A DNA stretch of 64,000 bases from an uncultured Bacteroides sp. (GTDB taxonomy: Bacteria; Bacteroidota; Bacteroidia; Bacteroidales; Bacteroidaceae), in NCBI RefSeq assembly GCF_963678845.1, contig NZ_OY787464.1, positions 310,001 to 374,000 on the forward strand, given 5' to 3'. Both the position numbers and the translations under genes were made by a program. The notes under the pieces were generated by a model. That model worked only from the letters and a program-made list of their open reading frames with translations. It searched no databases and had not been told where the DNA came from. Each line of letters starts with the position of its first letter. Positions within the stretch are counted from its first letter, which is position 1. Positions 42,977 to 51,547 of the stretch are shown here, in pieces.

Positions 42977-44239
42977 TTAATCAATAACTTTATAACCTTT
43001 CCAACCGTAGAAGGCACAGAAAAGGAAGCAGATTAACGGAATGGCATACGCAATATAGTATATGTTCGAGTTAAGCTGCATAATATAAGCCGTAAGCTGT
43101 GGCAGGCAGGCATTTCCCACAATTGCCATAACCAAAAAGGCCGAACCGCTCTTAGTGTTTGCGCCAAGGTCTTTAAGTGCAAGTGAGAATTGCGTTGGGT
43201 AAATAATAGACATAAAGAATGAAATAGCCAACATTGCATAAAGACCAATCATTCCTCCGTAACACATAACAACCACGCACAGGCAAACATTGACAAGCGC
43301 ATATACTGTAAGCATGTTCTGCGGACGGAATCTGGCCATCAGCAATGTACCAATCCATCGTCCGCTAAGGAAACATAACATATACAGGCCAAAGAATGTT
43401 GTTGCCTTTCCTTCAGACAATCCGGCATAAGAACAGCAATACACAAGAAACAAACTATTGATAGCTGTCTGTCCGCCATTGTAGAAGAACTGAGCAATAA
43501 CGCCCCAACGTAGGTGTGAACGCTTCAACACGTTAAAATCAATCAGCTTACCAGTCTTTGTTTCACCCTCCACGCTGTTGCCTTCTTTGATTTTTGGCAA
43601 ATGAGAGAAGACAAAAACAACAGCAATAATGATCAATGCACCAGCAAGGATTAAATAAGGGAGCTTCATTGCGTCTGTTTCAATCTGAATATAGCCATCC
43701 CATCCGCCAGTATAATTAGCAGGAAGAGTTTCACGGGTATAATGATTGCCGCTCAGCACCAGTTTACTAAGAAACATGGCAGAGATGAACGCTCCTAAAC
43801 CATTAAATGATTGTGCCAGGTTCAGTCTTCTTGAAGCCGTAGCCGGATCTCCCAACGCTGTTACGTAAGGATTGGCTGCTGTTTCCAGAAAACACATACC
43901 TGTAGCGATGATAAAGAAAATAGTGAGGTATGCCCAGTAAGCTTTGAATATGGCTGCCGGAAAGAAAAGCAATCCACCAAAAGCAGCAAGCAAAAGTCCC
44001 AGAATAATACCCGACTTATAGCTATATTTCTTCATAAACATAGCAATAGGTATAGGGAATATAAAATAAGCAAGCCAGTAAGCAGTTTCAGTAAATGAAG
44101 CCTGGAAGGTGCTCAACTCGCATGTTTTCATCAACTGCCTGATCATGGTTGGCAAAAGATTACTACTGATAGCCCAAAGAAAGAATAAACTAAAGATAAG
44201 AGCTAAAGGCAGCGCGTTACTTTTTTTATCTAGATTCAT
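42977..44239 (-). CDS. fucP: FucP-type sugar:proton symporter (MFS)
   Basis: 420 residues, 12 membrane segments. FucP family features are LIFSLFFLWAISSNLLPTM, the YKSGIILGLLLAAFGGLLFF loop, FLETAANPYVTALGDP, and RRLNLAQSFNGLGAF. It imports L-fucose or a related sugar with a proton. It is flanked by sugar oxidation genes of the same operon (26 and 22 bp gaps). True L-fucose specificity is likely but other 6-deoxy or L-galactose sugars cannot be excluded. Confidence 0.87.
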   Translation of the reverse strand: MNLDKKSNALPLALIFSLFFLWAISSNLLPTMIRQLMKTCELSTFQASFTETAYWLAYFIFPIPIAMFMKKYSYKSGIILGLLLAAFGGLLFFPAAIFKAYWAYLTIFFIIATGMCFLETAANPYVTALGDPATASRRLNLAQSFNGLGAFISAMFLSKLVLSGNHYTRETLPANYTGGWDGYIQIETDAMKLPYLILAGALIIIAVVFVFSHLPKIKEGNSVEGETKTGKLIDFNVLKRSHLRWGVIAQFFYNGGQTAINSLFLVYCCSYAGLSEGKATTFFGLYMLCFLSGRWIGTLLMARFRPQNMLTVYALVNVCLCVVVMCYGGMIGLYAMLAISFFMSIIYPTQFSLALKDLGANTKSGSAFLVMAIVGNACLPQLTAYIMQLNSNIYYIAYAIPLICFLFCAFYGWKGYKVID

Positions 44240-44261
44240 AATTTTTATTTATTGTGTTTTT

Positions 44262-45197
44262 CTATTCAGACATATTTTTAATGTACGGCAACTCTACAAG
44301 ATCCTTGAATCCGTAGAACTTCTCGGCATTCTTTCCAAGGAAAAGAGCCTTTTCATTGTAAGAAAGTTCATTCGATTTCAGAACAAAGTCATAAGACATC
44401 TTATAAGTAATAGCCGTAATGGTGCGTGGGTAATCTGATCCCCACATCAGTTTCTCCATTCCTACAAGATCGGCTGCTTCCTTAATAGCCTTCACCGCAC
44501 CATTGAAAGGATAGAACTCATCATTGAAAAGCCAGGTTATACCACCCGATTCAATCATTACATTCGGATATCGGGCAAGTTTAACCTGCTCCAACCAATC
44601 GGGCATGGTAACCATTGCAAAGTGTCCAATGGCAACTTTCAGATTGGGACATTCCTTAATCACCTCTTCCAGTTCTCCGGTTTGCGTTGCTCCGTCGGCC
44701 AGATCTATTGAAAGCATAATGCCATTATCCTCCATATAATGGAACATCTGCATCATCTCTTCACAGTTCAGATAAACTCTTCCCTCTTTCAGAAGCAATC
44801 GCTGAGCAGGAATCTTTATTGCTTTGAAACCAGCTGCGATCAGTTCTTTTGCCTGAGCAAAATATCCCGGACGGCGAAACTCGCACATCCCGCAAACAAA
44901 GAATCTATTCGGGTACTTTTGCATTACCTCCAACAGGTAATCGTTCTGTATTCCGTCAATATACTCCTGCGTTACCACAGCAGCCGACACCTGAGCATAG
45001 TCCATGTTTGAAAGAAATACCTCGGCACTGTTCTTTCCGTCAATCATAAACGGAGGAACCATCTGACGGACTTCATCCATGAAGAATGAACGTCCGTTTT
45101 TCAATGTTCGGATAGGTAATCCGTTGACCTCAGTATCTTGTTTCAGCCACAGATGACTATGTGCATCTATTATTTTATAATCTAATTTAAAGTCCAT
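44262..45197 (-). CDS. Amidohydrolase family protein, probable sugar lactonase
   Basis: 311 residues. A TIM-barrel metal hydrolase of the COG2159/COG3618 kind: IIDAHSHLW (metal His pair), VAIGHFAM with a metal His, and WGSDYPRT with the catalytic Asp. Next to a sugar dehydrogenase and FucP it is best read as the lactonase that opens L-fucono-1,5-lactone. That is an inference from context. Gaps to its neighbours are 14 and 22 bp. Confidence 0.8.
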   Translation of the reverse strand: MDFKLDYKIIDAHSHLWLKQDTEVNGLPIRTLKNGRSFFMDEVRQMVPPFMIDGKNSAEVFLSNMDYAQVSAAVVTQEYIDGIQNDYLLEVMQKYPNRFFVCGMCEFRRPGYFAQAKELIAAGFKAIKIPAQRLLLKEGRVYLNCEEMMQMFHYMEDNGIMLSIDLADGATQTGELEEVIKECPNLKVAIGHFAMVTMPDWLEQVKLARYPNVMIESGGITWLFNDEFYPFNGAVKAIKEAADLVGMEKLMWGSDYPRTITAITYKMSYDFVLKSNELSYNEKALFLGKNAEKFYGFKDLVELPYIKNMSE

Positions 45198-45211
45198 AAT
45201 CCATTGGAAGC

Positions 45212-46144
45212 TTAAGAATTAGACCAGCTTACACGTTTCTGATCTCCAATGATGTCCTGCACTTCTTCAACTAATTTCCAGTCGATTAGTTCATTTACAA
45301 ATTCAATATTCTTAAGAACATTATCCGGATTAGCAGAGCTAAACAAAGTACTTGCAATACGTGGATTGCTTACTGAGTACTGAATAGCAAGTTTTTCGAT
45401 AGGATAATTCTTTGAAGTACAGTGTTGAGAAGCCTTTGCGCAAGCTTCAACCAAGGAAGCCGGAGCCGGATGCCATGATGGAACACCACGTTGTGAAAGT
45501 AATCCCATTGACAGTGGAGATGCGTTGATAACACCAACATTCTTTGATTCAAAGTAATCAAGGAAATCAGCTAGTTTATCATCGTTCAGACAGTAATGGC
45601 AGAAGTTAAGTACGCTTTCTACAGTTCCTTCCGGTACACGGTCAATTACCCACTTCAGGTTTTCCAACTGAAGGTCTGTAATACCAACGTGTTTCACAAT
45701 TCCTTTCTCGCGCAATTCAACTAAAGCGGGAAGTGTTTCGTTAATCACCTGATTCATATCAGAGAATTCAATATCGTGAACGTTAATCAAATCAATGTAA
45801 TCAACGTGAAGACGCTCCATGCTCTCATAAACACTTTCAGTTGCTTTCTTTCCGGAATAATCCCATAAGTTTACGCCATCTTTACCATAACGACCCACCT
45901 TTGTAGAAAGGTAATAATCTGAACGGTTCATATCTTTTAAAGCTTTTCCTAATACGGTTTCTGCTTTGTAATGTCCATAATAAGGAGATACATCGATGAA
46001 GTTCAATCCATTTTCTACAGCTGTAAATACAGCTTTAATTCCTTCAGCTTCACGAATATCGTGAAATACTCCACCTAATGACGATGCTCCAAAACTAAGA
46101 CTGGAAACTTTCATTCCTGTCTTTCCTATTTCCTTGTAATCCAT
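45212..46144 (-). CDS. Aldo/keto reductase, probable L-fucose dehydrogenase
   Basis: 310 residues from the ATG at 46144. It has the AKR signatures MDYKEIGKTGMKVSSLSFG, FIDVSPYYGH (catalytic Tyr; Asp just before), STKVGRYG, and YIDLINVHDIE. It is close in look to D-threo-aldose 1-dehydrogenases, which oxidise L-fucose to the lactone. The frame can be read to a TTG at 46177, but a -7 box (TATTTTTG, 46175-46182) covers it, so the later ATG is used. First gene of the operon. Confidence 0.85.
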   Translation of the reverse strand: MDYKEIGKTGMKVSSLSFGASSLGGVFHDIREAEGIKAVFTAVENGLNFIDVSPYYGHYKAETVLGKALKDMNRSDYYLSTKVGRYGKDGVNLWDYSGKKATESVYESMERLHVDYIDLINVHDIEFSDMNQVINETLPALVELREKGIVKHVGITDLQLENLKWVIDRVPEGTVESVLNFCHYCLNDDKLADFLDYFESKNVGVINASPLSMGLLSQRGVPSWHPAPASLVEACAKASQHCTSKNYPIEKLAIQYSVSNPRIASTLFSSANPDNVLKNIEFVNELIDWKLVEEVQDIIGDQKRVSWSNS

Positions 46145-46174
46145 GGTTTTAATTTTATAAAGATTATTTTGAAT

Positions 46175-46182
46175 CAAAAATA
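46175..46182 (-). promoter_or_regulatory. -7 box (TATTTTTG) of the sugar operon
   Basis: TAnnTTTG match on the minus strand, 30 bp before the ATG at 46144. Confidence 0.6.
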
Positions 46183-46225
46183 GATGTTTATCAATGATGT
46201 AGATAAGCTTTCTCCTGAAAAACTA

Positions 46226-46241
46226 ACGCAAAGCTTTGCGT
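46226..46241. promoter_or_regulatory. LacI-family operator: ACGCAAAGCTTTGCGT
   Basis: A perfect 16-bp palindrome. It differs from the PurR operator consensus only at the two central bases (GC for CG). It lies between the divergent LacI gene and sugar operon. It covers the TTTG (46235-46238) that serves as the -33 box of the lacI promoter, and lies about 60 bp upstream of the operon start. Confidence 0.85.
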
Positions 46242-46256
46242 AAAGCAAATATTTAG

Positions 46257-46264
46257 TAATTTTG
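46257..46264 (+). promoter_or_regulatory. -7 box (TAATTTTG) of the LacI gene
   Basis: With TTTG at 46235-46238 it makes TTTG-N18-TAnnTTTG. The -33 half is inside the operator palindrome, which predicts autorepression. Confidence 0.7.
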
Positions 46265-46314
46265 GACCGGATTTAAGTTATTGATCTTTATTCGCATAGA
46301 TAGAAATAAATGCA

Positions 46315-47334
46315 ATGAACAAGAAAAAGCATGTGTCACTCAAGCAATTAGCAGCAGAATTAGGAGTCTCTATTTCAACTGTATCAAGAGCTTTAAAGGG
46401 AAGTCCTGAAATAAGTAATGCCATGATTGAGCGCGTTAAAGCATTAGCTAAAGAACTGAACTACCGTCCGAATCCTTTTGCCATCAGCTTATTGAAAGAT
46501 ACTCCGAGAATCATTGGCATTATTATTCCTGATATAGTTACTCATTTCTACTCTTCCATAATCAGCGGAATAGAAGATGTTGCCACACAAAACGGATATT
46601 TTGCCATTATCACTTCTTCCTATGAGCAATATGAACGTGAGAAACAATGTGTGGATCATCTGGTGAATACAAGAGTGGAAGGCATTATTGCTTGTTTGTC
46701 TCAAGAAACAAAGGATTTCAGCCATTTTGAGAATCTGGCCAATGCAAACATTCCAATTGTTTTCTTCGACAGGGTTTGTCTGACTAACCTATTCTCTTCC
46801 GTGATTGCTGATAACATTGAATCGGCCAAACAAGTCACCCTTCACTTATTGGAAAACAATTCGAAAAGAATTGGTTTTATAGGGGGAAGCAATCATCTGG
46901 ATATTGTTAAGCAACGGAAGCATGGTTATCTGGAAGCATTGAGAGAAAAAGGAATTCCCATTGAACGGGAACTGGTGGTCTGTGAAAAAATGACCTATGA
47001 TGAAGGAAGAGAGGCAGCCCGCAAACTATTATCTCTGCCTAATCCGCCGGATGCAATTGTTGCGATGAACGATGCTCTTGCCTTTGCTGCCATGAAAGAA
47101 ATAAAGCAGCAACATTTGCGAATTCCGGAAGACGTTGCTTTGGTTGGTTACACAGATGAGTTACATGCCTGTTATGTGGAACCCAATCTGACAGCGGTTA
47201 CTCACCAGACATACAAGATGGGAGAAGCAGCATGTAATCTGCTACTTAATCAACTTAAAGATGGAGGGGAAATAAAACAAGTAATTATCCCCACCCAACT
47301 TCAGATCAGAGATTCTTCCATTAAAATTCAATAA
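46315..47334 (+). CDS. LacI family transcription regulator
   Basis: 339 residues. N-terminal LacI helix-turn-helix and hinge: VSLKQLAAELGVSISTVSRAL and LAKELNYRPNPFA. The sugar-binding periplasmic-type domain follows (IIGIIIPDIVTHFYSSIISG, VALVGYTDE). It is divergent from the fucose-type operon and separated by one perfect LacI-type palindrome. It very likely represses that operon and itself, with a pathway sugar or lactone as inducer. Inducer identity is inferred. Confidence 0.92.
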   Translation: MNKKKHVSLKQLAAELGVSISTVSRALKGSPEISNAMIERVKALAKELNYRPNPFAISLLKDTPRIIGIIIPDIVTHFYSSIISGIEDVATQNGYFAIITSSYEQYEREKQCVDHLVNTRVEGIIACLSQETKDFSHFENLANANIPIVFFDRVCLTNLFSSVIADNIESAKQVTLHLLENNSKRIGFIGGSNHLDIVKQRKHGYLEALREKGIPIERELVVCEKMTYDEGREAARKLLSLPNPPDAIVAMNDALAFAAMKEIKQQHLRIPEDVALVGYTDELHACYVEPNLTAVTHQTYKMGEAACNLLLNQLKDGGEIKQVIIPTQLQIRDSSIKIQ

Positions 47335-47476
47335 AAGTCACGCAACTCACGCATGTCGGGCCAACTGTTCTTAAATTATTAATAATCAACAAAATAAAGA
47401 GCGCTCAACTTCTGTGTTGAAGCCGCGCGCTTGTATAATGGTCACGCACTTGCGGGCGCTTTTTCTGAATTAAATA

Positions 47477-47977
47477 TTAAATCCAGGCATTTACTATCTC
47501 AGCCACATACATTTGATGGAAATTACCATGTGTATTGTACCATCTGTCAACGAATTCAGGATCGGCAAAGCCTTCTTTCTTGATAAGGTCAGAATAGAGT
47601 TTCTTGCATTCAAGTGTAATGCGGGATTGCTCGAAAGTAACATTGCCAAGCTCAGTAAAATGAGGAACCAATCCGGTTTCTTTTACTTTATCAATATCGC
47701 GACCAGACTGTTTGCCACAGATCTTATGAATGTCTTTATTCTCCATTCCCATAAAAGAAACAGTGAAATAATCTTTCTTCTCAAGGAACTCAAATGTATA
47801 TCGTTCCGGACGAACAAAGATGTAAACTACAGGCTTGTTCCAAAGATATCCTATCCCACCCCAGCTGGCAGTCATAGTATTAAATTTCTCTTTATCTCCT
47901 GCTGTTATAAGCATCCATTCATTGGCCATTGTTTCAAAAAAGTTCTCTGTAAGTTTGCTTGGTTCTATTCTTTCCAT
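47477..47977 (-). CDS. Flavin reductase-like protein
   Basis: 166 residues. The FMN-binding split-barrel fold of the flavin reductase family is indicated by NFFETMANEWMLITAGD, FNTMTASWGGIG and YFTVSFMG. Family members bind FMN and reduce it or a substrate with NAD(P)H. It is monocistronic. The 47335-47476 gap before it holds two copies of GTCACGCA (47337 and 47441) and a GC-rich stretch, without a clear hairpin. Natural partner unknown. Confidence 0.85.
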   Translation of the reverse strand: MERIEPSKLTENFFETMANEWMLITAGDKEKFNTMTASWGGIGYLWNKPVVYIFVRPERYTFEFLEKKDYFTVSFMGMENKDIHKICGKQSGRDIDKVKETGLVPHFTELGNVTFEQSRITLECKKLYSDLIKKEGFADPEFVDRWYNTHGNFHQMYVAEIVNAWI

Positions 47978-48148
47978 TCTGGTTCTTATTTAAATGATTC
48001 AAATATATTTTTTTAAAGTTCGCCTTGCAAGACAATGATTAATAGCCTTTTAAAAGGATAATATTTTTAGTTTAGCACCTAATATTCTATTAATAGCAAA
48101 TAAAGGGTTCTGATACAAAACTATATTATTTCGTTAAAAGAAAAGAGC

Positions 48149-48262
48149 TCTTCGTAACTTTTGGTGGAAGCAAATAAGCCATTAATTGACTTTGAAAGAG
48201 AGTCTGCAAAACACCATAAATAAAGGGCTCAATACAATACCTTCCACAAAAAGTGACGAAGA
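48149..48262. repeat. Inverted repeat pair with AATAAAGG words
   Basis: TCTTCGTAACTTTTGGTGGAAG (48149-48170) matches the reverse complement of 48241-48262 at 20 of 22 positions, 70 bp apart. Around it AATAAAGG occurs at 48099, 48219, 48266 and 48286. No ORF. The rest of the 47978-48311 gap is AT-rich and otherwise unremarkable. Confidence 0.6.
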
Positions 48263-48311
48263 ACCAATAAAGGTAGTAATACATAAATAAAGGCAAAGCA
48301 AAGAACTTATC

Positions 48312-48938
48312 CTACTCTTGCTCTTCCTTTTCTTCTTCAATGATTCTTGCCGTTTCCACCTTTTCCAATCGGGCTCTCATCTTTGGCATGAAAGATTTCC
48401 TGATGCGCAATTTCATAATGCAATCCATATCGTAAGTCTGGCTCAGGATTTCAGGCTCCTCTTCTTTTACTACTCTCATAATATCGTTCATAAAAGGATA
48501 TTCAAAAGAGACAGTGATGTCTTCATCTACAGTCTTTTCAATAATGGTGGCAGCAGCAATAGCTTCTGCAGCGGCAGCTTTATATGCAACAATCAATCCA
48601 CTGGTTCCCAACTTTATTCCTCCAAAGTAACGAACTACGATAATCAGAATATCGGTTAGTTCATTGGAGTTTATTTGTCCGAGAATAGGTTTTCCGGCTG
48701 TGCCCGATGGTTCTCCATTATCGTTTGCGCGGAAATCTTTTCGCTCATGCCCCAACATGTAAGCATAGCAAACGTGACGGGCATCGTAGTATTTCTTTTG
48801 GTATTGCTCGAGATAAACTTTTATCTCTTCAATGGTACGCACAGGCAAGGCAATAGCTATAAACTTACTCCGTTTCTCTGTATAAATACTTTCAGAAATT
48901 TCGGTTATTGCTTTATAAGTATCGTCATCTACCATCAT
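48312..48938 (-). CDS. yigZ: YigZ/IMPACT family protein
   Basis: 208 residues. The UPF0029 N-domain is clear: EKRSKFIAIALPV, KKYYDARHVCYAYMLG, DNGEPSGTAGKPIL and VVRYFGGIKLGTSGL. The second, DUF1949-like domain covers the C-terminal 75 residues. Members are linked to translation control (IMPACT binds GCN1 in eukaryotes); the bacterial role is unclear. A Glu-rich tail (EEEKEEQE) is present. Two ATGs lie in tandem at 48938 and 48935. Single gene. Confidence 0.9.
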   Translation of the reverse strand: MMVDDDTYKAITEISESIYTEKRSKFIAIALPVRTIEEIKVYLEQYQKKYYDARHVCYAYMLGHERKDFRANDNGEPSGTAGKPILGQINSNELTDILIIVVRYFGGIKLGTSGLIVAYKAAAAEAIAAATIIEKTVDEDITVSFEYPFMNDIMRVVKEEEPEILSQTYDMDCIMKLRIRKSFMPKMRARLEKVETARIIEEEKEEQE

Positions 48939-48973
48939 TGCGCAAATATATGAAAATATAAATTCAAAAAAAA

Positions 48974-49045
48974 CACCACAGATTGTCTTCTAACACTATC
49001 TTTTATTAATAATAAAAAACACAGTATTCAAAGCAATCTGTGGTG
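48974..49045. repeat. Inverted repeat CACCACAGATTG, 12-bp arms
   Basis: CACCACAGATTG (48974-48985) and CAATCTGTGGTG (49034-49045), 48-nt spacer. Located between yigZ and the DUF1015 gene. Its arm shares CACCACAGA with the hairpin at 51468-51535. Confidence 0.8.
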
Positions 49046-49055
49046 AAAATATAAA

Positions 49056-50303
49056 TTAGCTCAGTTTGTGGATCACCAATCCGGAACGGAGTTTAGGTTC
49101 AAACCAAGTTGTTTTAGGAGGCATAATGTTACCACTATCAGCAATATCCATTAATTGTTTCATTGAAACAGGATAAAGCGCAAGTGCAACTTTCATTTCG
49201 CCACTGTCTACTCTCTTGCTCAATTCGCCCAAGCCACGGATTCCACCAACGAAATCAATACGCTTGTCTGAGCGAAGATCCTTGATACCAAGAACTTCAT
49301 CCAGAATTAAGTTAGACGAGATGGTTACATCGAGCACACCAATAGGATCATTATCGTTATAAGTTCCTTTTTTGGCAGTGAGGCTATACCATTTTCCTTC
49401 CAGATAAACAGCAAAATTATGCAAAGCATCAGGCTTATAAATCTCTGCTCCCTTTTCTTCTACAATGAAGTTCTTCTCCAATGCAGCAAGGAAAGCTTGC
49501 GGAGTAAGACCATTAAGATCTTTCACCACACGGTTATAATCAATAATAGTCAGTTGATTAGCAGGGAAACAAACAGCCATAAAGAAGTTATATTCTTCGT
49601 CTCCTTTGTGATTAGGATTTTGTTTAGCCTTCTCTGCACCTACCAATGCAGCAGCAGCCGAACGATGGTGTCCATCGGCAATATACAAAGCAGGCATTGC
49701 TGCAAATTGCTTGGTAATAGTTGCAATGTCAGCATCTTCATCTATTATCCAGAACTGGTGACCAAAGCCATCTCCCGGAGCAATAAATTCATTGACTGGT
49801 TTGTTTGCAGTATACTTCTTAACTATTGCATCCAACTCATCATTATCAGGATAAGCAAAGAATACCGGTTCTATATTCGCATTATTCACACGAACATGCT
49901 TCATACGGTCTTCTTCTTTATCGCGACGGGTAAGTTCGTGCTTCTTTATAGATCCGTTCATATAATCGGCAACAGAAGCACAAACAACTAAACCATATTG
50001 AGTTTTGCCGTTCATGGTTTGTGCATAGACATAATATTGTTCTTTGTCATCCTGCACTAACCAACCGTTATCCTGGAACTTCTTGAAGTTTTCAGCAGCT
50101 TTTAAATAAACTTTTTCGTCATGTTCATCTGTTCCCACCGGGAAATCAATCTCCGGCTTGATGATATGATATAATGATTTCTCGTTTCCGGCAGCTTCCT
50201 GACGTGCTTCTTCAGAGTTTAATACGTCATAAGGACGAGAAGCCACTTCTTCAACTAAATTCTGTGGAGGACGAATGCCTTTAAAAGGTTTTATTATAGC
50301 CAT
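49056..50303 (-). CDS. DUF1015 family protein
   Basis: 415 residues. The start IIKPFKGIRPPQNLVEEVASRPYDVL is cut here to its key blocks: FKGIRP and RPYDVLN. With IADGHHRSAAA and DDNEGS-like DADIATITKQ, these mark DUF1015, a conserved but uncharacterised family. It follows serC and serA here, the usual gene order in Bacteroides and many anaerobes. A link to serine or one-carbon metabolism is inferred from that order only. Confidence 0.87.
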   Translation of the reverse strand: MAIIKPFKGIRPPQNLVEEVASRPYDVLNSEEARQEAAGNEKSLYHIIKPEIDFPVGTDEHDEKVYLKAAENFKKFQDNGWLVQDDKEQYYVYAQTMNGKTQYGLVVCASVADYMNGSIKKHELTRRDKEEDRMKHVRVNNANIEPVFFAYPDNDELDAIVKKYTANKPVNEFIAPGDGFGHQFWIIDEDADIATITKQFAAMPALYIADGHHRSAAAALVGAEKAKQNPNHKGDEEYNFFMAVCFPANQLTIIDYNRVVKDLNGLTPQAFLAALEKNFIVEEKGAEIYKPDALHNFAVYLEGKWYSLTAKKGTYNDNDPIGVLDVTISSNLILDEVLGIKDLRSDKRIDFVGGIRGLGELSKRVDSGEMKVALALYPVSMKQLMDIADSGNIMPPKTTWFEPKLRSGLVIHKLS

Positions 50304-50306
50304 AAA

Positions 50307-50510
50307 TTAAATCTTATAAGGGTTTTTCTTCTTAACAGCACACCAGCACCCATATGCTAAGCCAGTAAAGATTGTAAGTAAAGAAAAGCCTTCACAAAAT
50401 CCTTTGGCAAAATCAGATAGACTATCTCTGAATATACTACTTAAACAAAAAGTAAGTAGCCCCATTGAATAGGCAATCAGAATTTCATATTTTAATATTC
50501 TTCTGCTCAT
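50307..50510 (-). CDS. Small two-segment membrane protein
   Basis: 67 residues from the ATG at 50510: MSRRILKYEIL, then two hydrophobic segments (about 10-28 and 38-58) and a basic tail KKKNPYKI. The longer frame reaching back into serA is not used because it would overlap that gene and starts at a non-ATG codon. It is squeezed between serA (17 bp) and DUF1015 (3 bp), so it belongs to the operon. Function unknown. Confidence 0.6.
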   Translation of the reverse strand: MSRRILKYEILIAYSMGLLTFCLSSIFRDSLSDFAKGFCEGFSLLTIFTGLAYGCWCAVKKKNPYKI

Positions 50511-50527
50511 AGTGTACGTTAGAACTA

Positions 50528-51448
50528 TTATTTGTTTACTCTGAATTTCTCGCAACCATCTTTCAGGAATCCTACAATCTGCTTTGCAGCTGCAATACCT
50601 GCATTGATGTTTGCTTCAGCTGTCTGAGCACCCATCTTCTTAGGAGTTGAGAAATAACGTGTAGCAAACTTTTCTGCAAATTCAGCATTTGCAGCAGGCA
50701 TAATATCTGTTACATATTTAAAGTCGGCACGGTCTTCCATCAATTTGATAAGTTCTGCTTCATTGATTACTTCCTTACGGGCAGTATTTACAAGCATAGC
50801 TCCCTTTGGCATCTTATTAAGAAGCGCATAGTTGATGGAATTCTTTGTTTCTGCTGTTGCAGGAATATGAAGAGACACAACATCACAAGTAGCATAAAGT
50901 TCTTCTGCAGAGTCTACAGCCTTTGCGCCATCTTTTTCAATTACTTCTTTTGGGCAGAATGCATCGTAAGCATAGATTTCCATGCCAAAGCCTCTGGCAA
51001 CACGAGCTACGTTACGACCTACATTACCATAAGCATGAATACCTAGTTTCTTACCCATAAGTTCAGAACCTGAAGTTCCGTTATAGAAGTTACGAACAGC
51101 AAATACCATAAGGCCAAGAGCCAGCTCAGCTACAGCATTGGAATTCTGTCCCGGAGTATTCATTACACAAACACCGTGAGCTGTGGCAGCGTCAAGGTCT
51201 ACATTATCATAACCGGCACCTGCACGAACTACGATTTTCAGCTCCTTAGCTGCGTCTAATACTTCTGCATCAATAATATCACTACGGATAATGATAGCAT
51301 TAGCATCTTTCACGGCATCAAGCAATTGTTTCTTCTCTGTGTACTTTTCTAATAAGGCCAATTCATAGCCTGCAGCTTCAATCTCTTTACGAATACCGTC
51401 TACAGCAACTTTAGCAAACGGTTTGTCTGTTGCGATTAATACTTTCAT
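50528..51448 (-). CDS. serA: D-3-phosphoglycerate dehydrogenase (short form)
   Basis: 306 residues. First step of serine synthesis. The D-2-hydroxyacid dehydrogenase fold shows GAGYDNVDLDAATAHGV, the NAD motif GKKLGIHAYGNVGRNVARVA, and the catalytic Arg in NTARKEVI. It lacks the C-terminal ACT regulatory domain of the long form, so serine feedback is not expected. The context with serC (phosphoserine aminotransferase) 99 bp upstream settles the role over generic hydroxyacid dehydrogenases. Confidence 0.92.
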   Translation of the reverse strand: MKVLIATDKPFAKVAVDGIRKEIEAAGYELALLEKYTEKKQLLDAVKDANAIIIRSDIIDAEVLDAAKELKIVVRAGAGYDNVDLDAATAHGVCVMNTPGQNSNAVAELALGLMVFAVRNFYNGTSGSELMGKKLGIHAYGNVGRNVARVARGFGMEIYAYDAFCPKEVIEKDGAKAVDSAEELYATCDVVSLHIPATAETKNSINYALLNKMPKGAMLVNTARKEVINEAELIKLMEDRADFKYVTDIMPAANAEFAEKFATRYFSTPKKMGAQTAEANINAGIAAAKQIVGFLKDGCEKFRVNK

Positions 51449-51467
51449 AGTGTTATGTATTTAAAAG

Positions 51468-51535
51468 TTCACCACAGAGAACGCAGATTTCACAGACTTT
51501 GAGTAATCTGTGAAACCGGCGTAATCTGTGGTGAA
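51468..51535. repeat. Nested inverted repeat between serC and serA
   Basis: Outer arms TTCACCACAGA (51468-51478) and TCTGTGGTGAA (51525-51535); inner arms TTTCACAGA (51488-51496) and TCTGTGAAA (51507-51515). It would fold into a long stem in the serC-serA mRNA and may attenuate or protect it. Confidence 0.85.
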
Positions 51536-51547
51536 TAGATTTTTATA

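Noticed and set aside
49419..49991. 190-codon reverse frame inside DUF1015
   Set aside because: It is a shadow of the DUF1015 gene; composition is Cys/Ile/Ser-rich as expected for an antisense frame.
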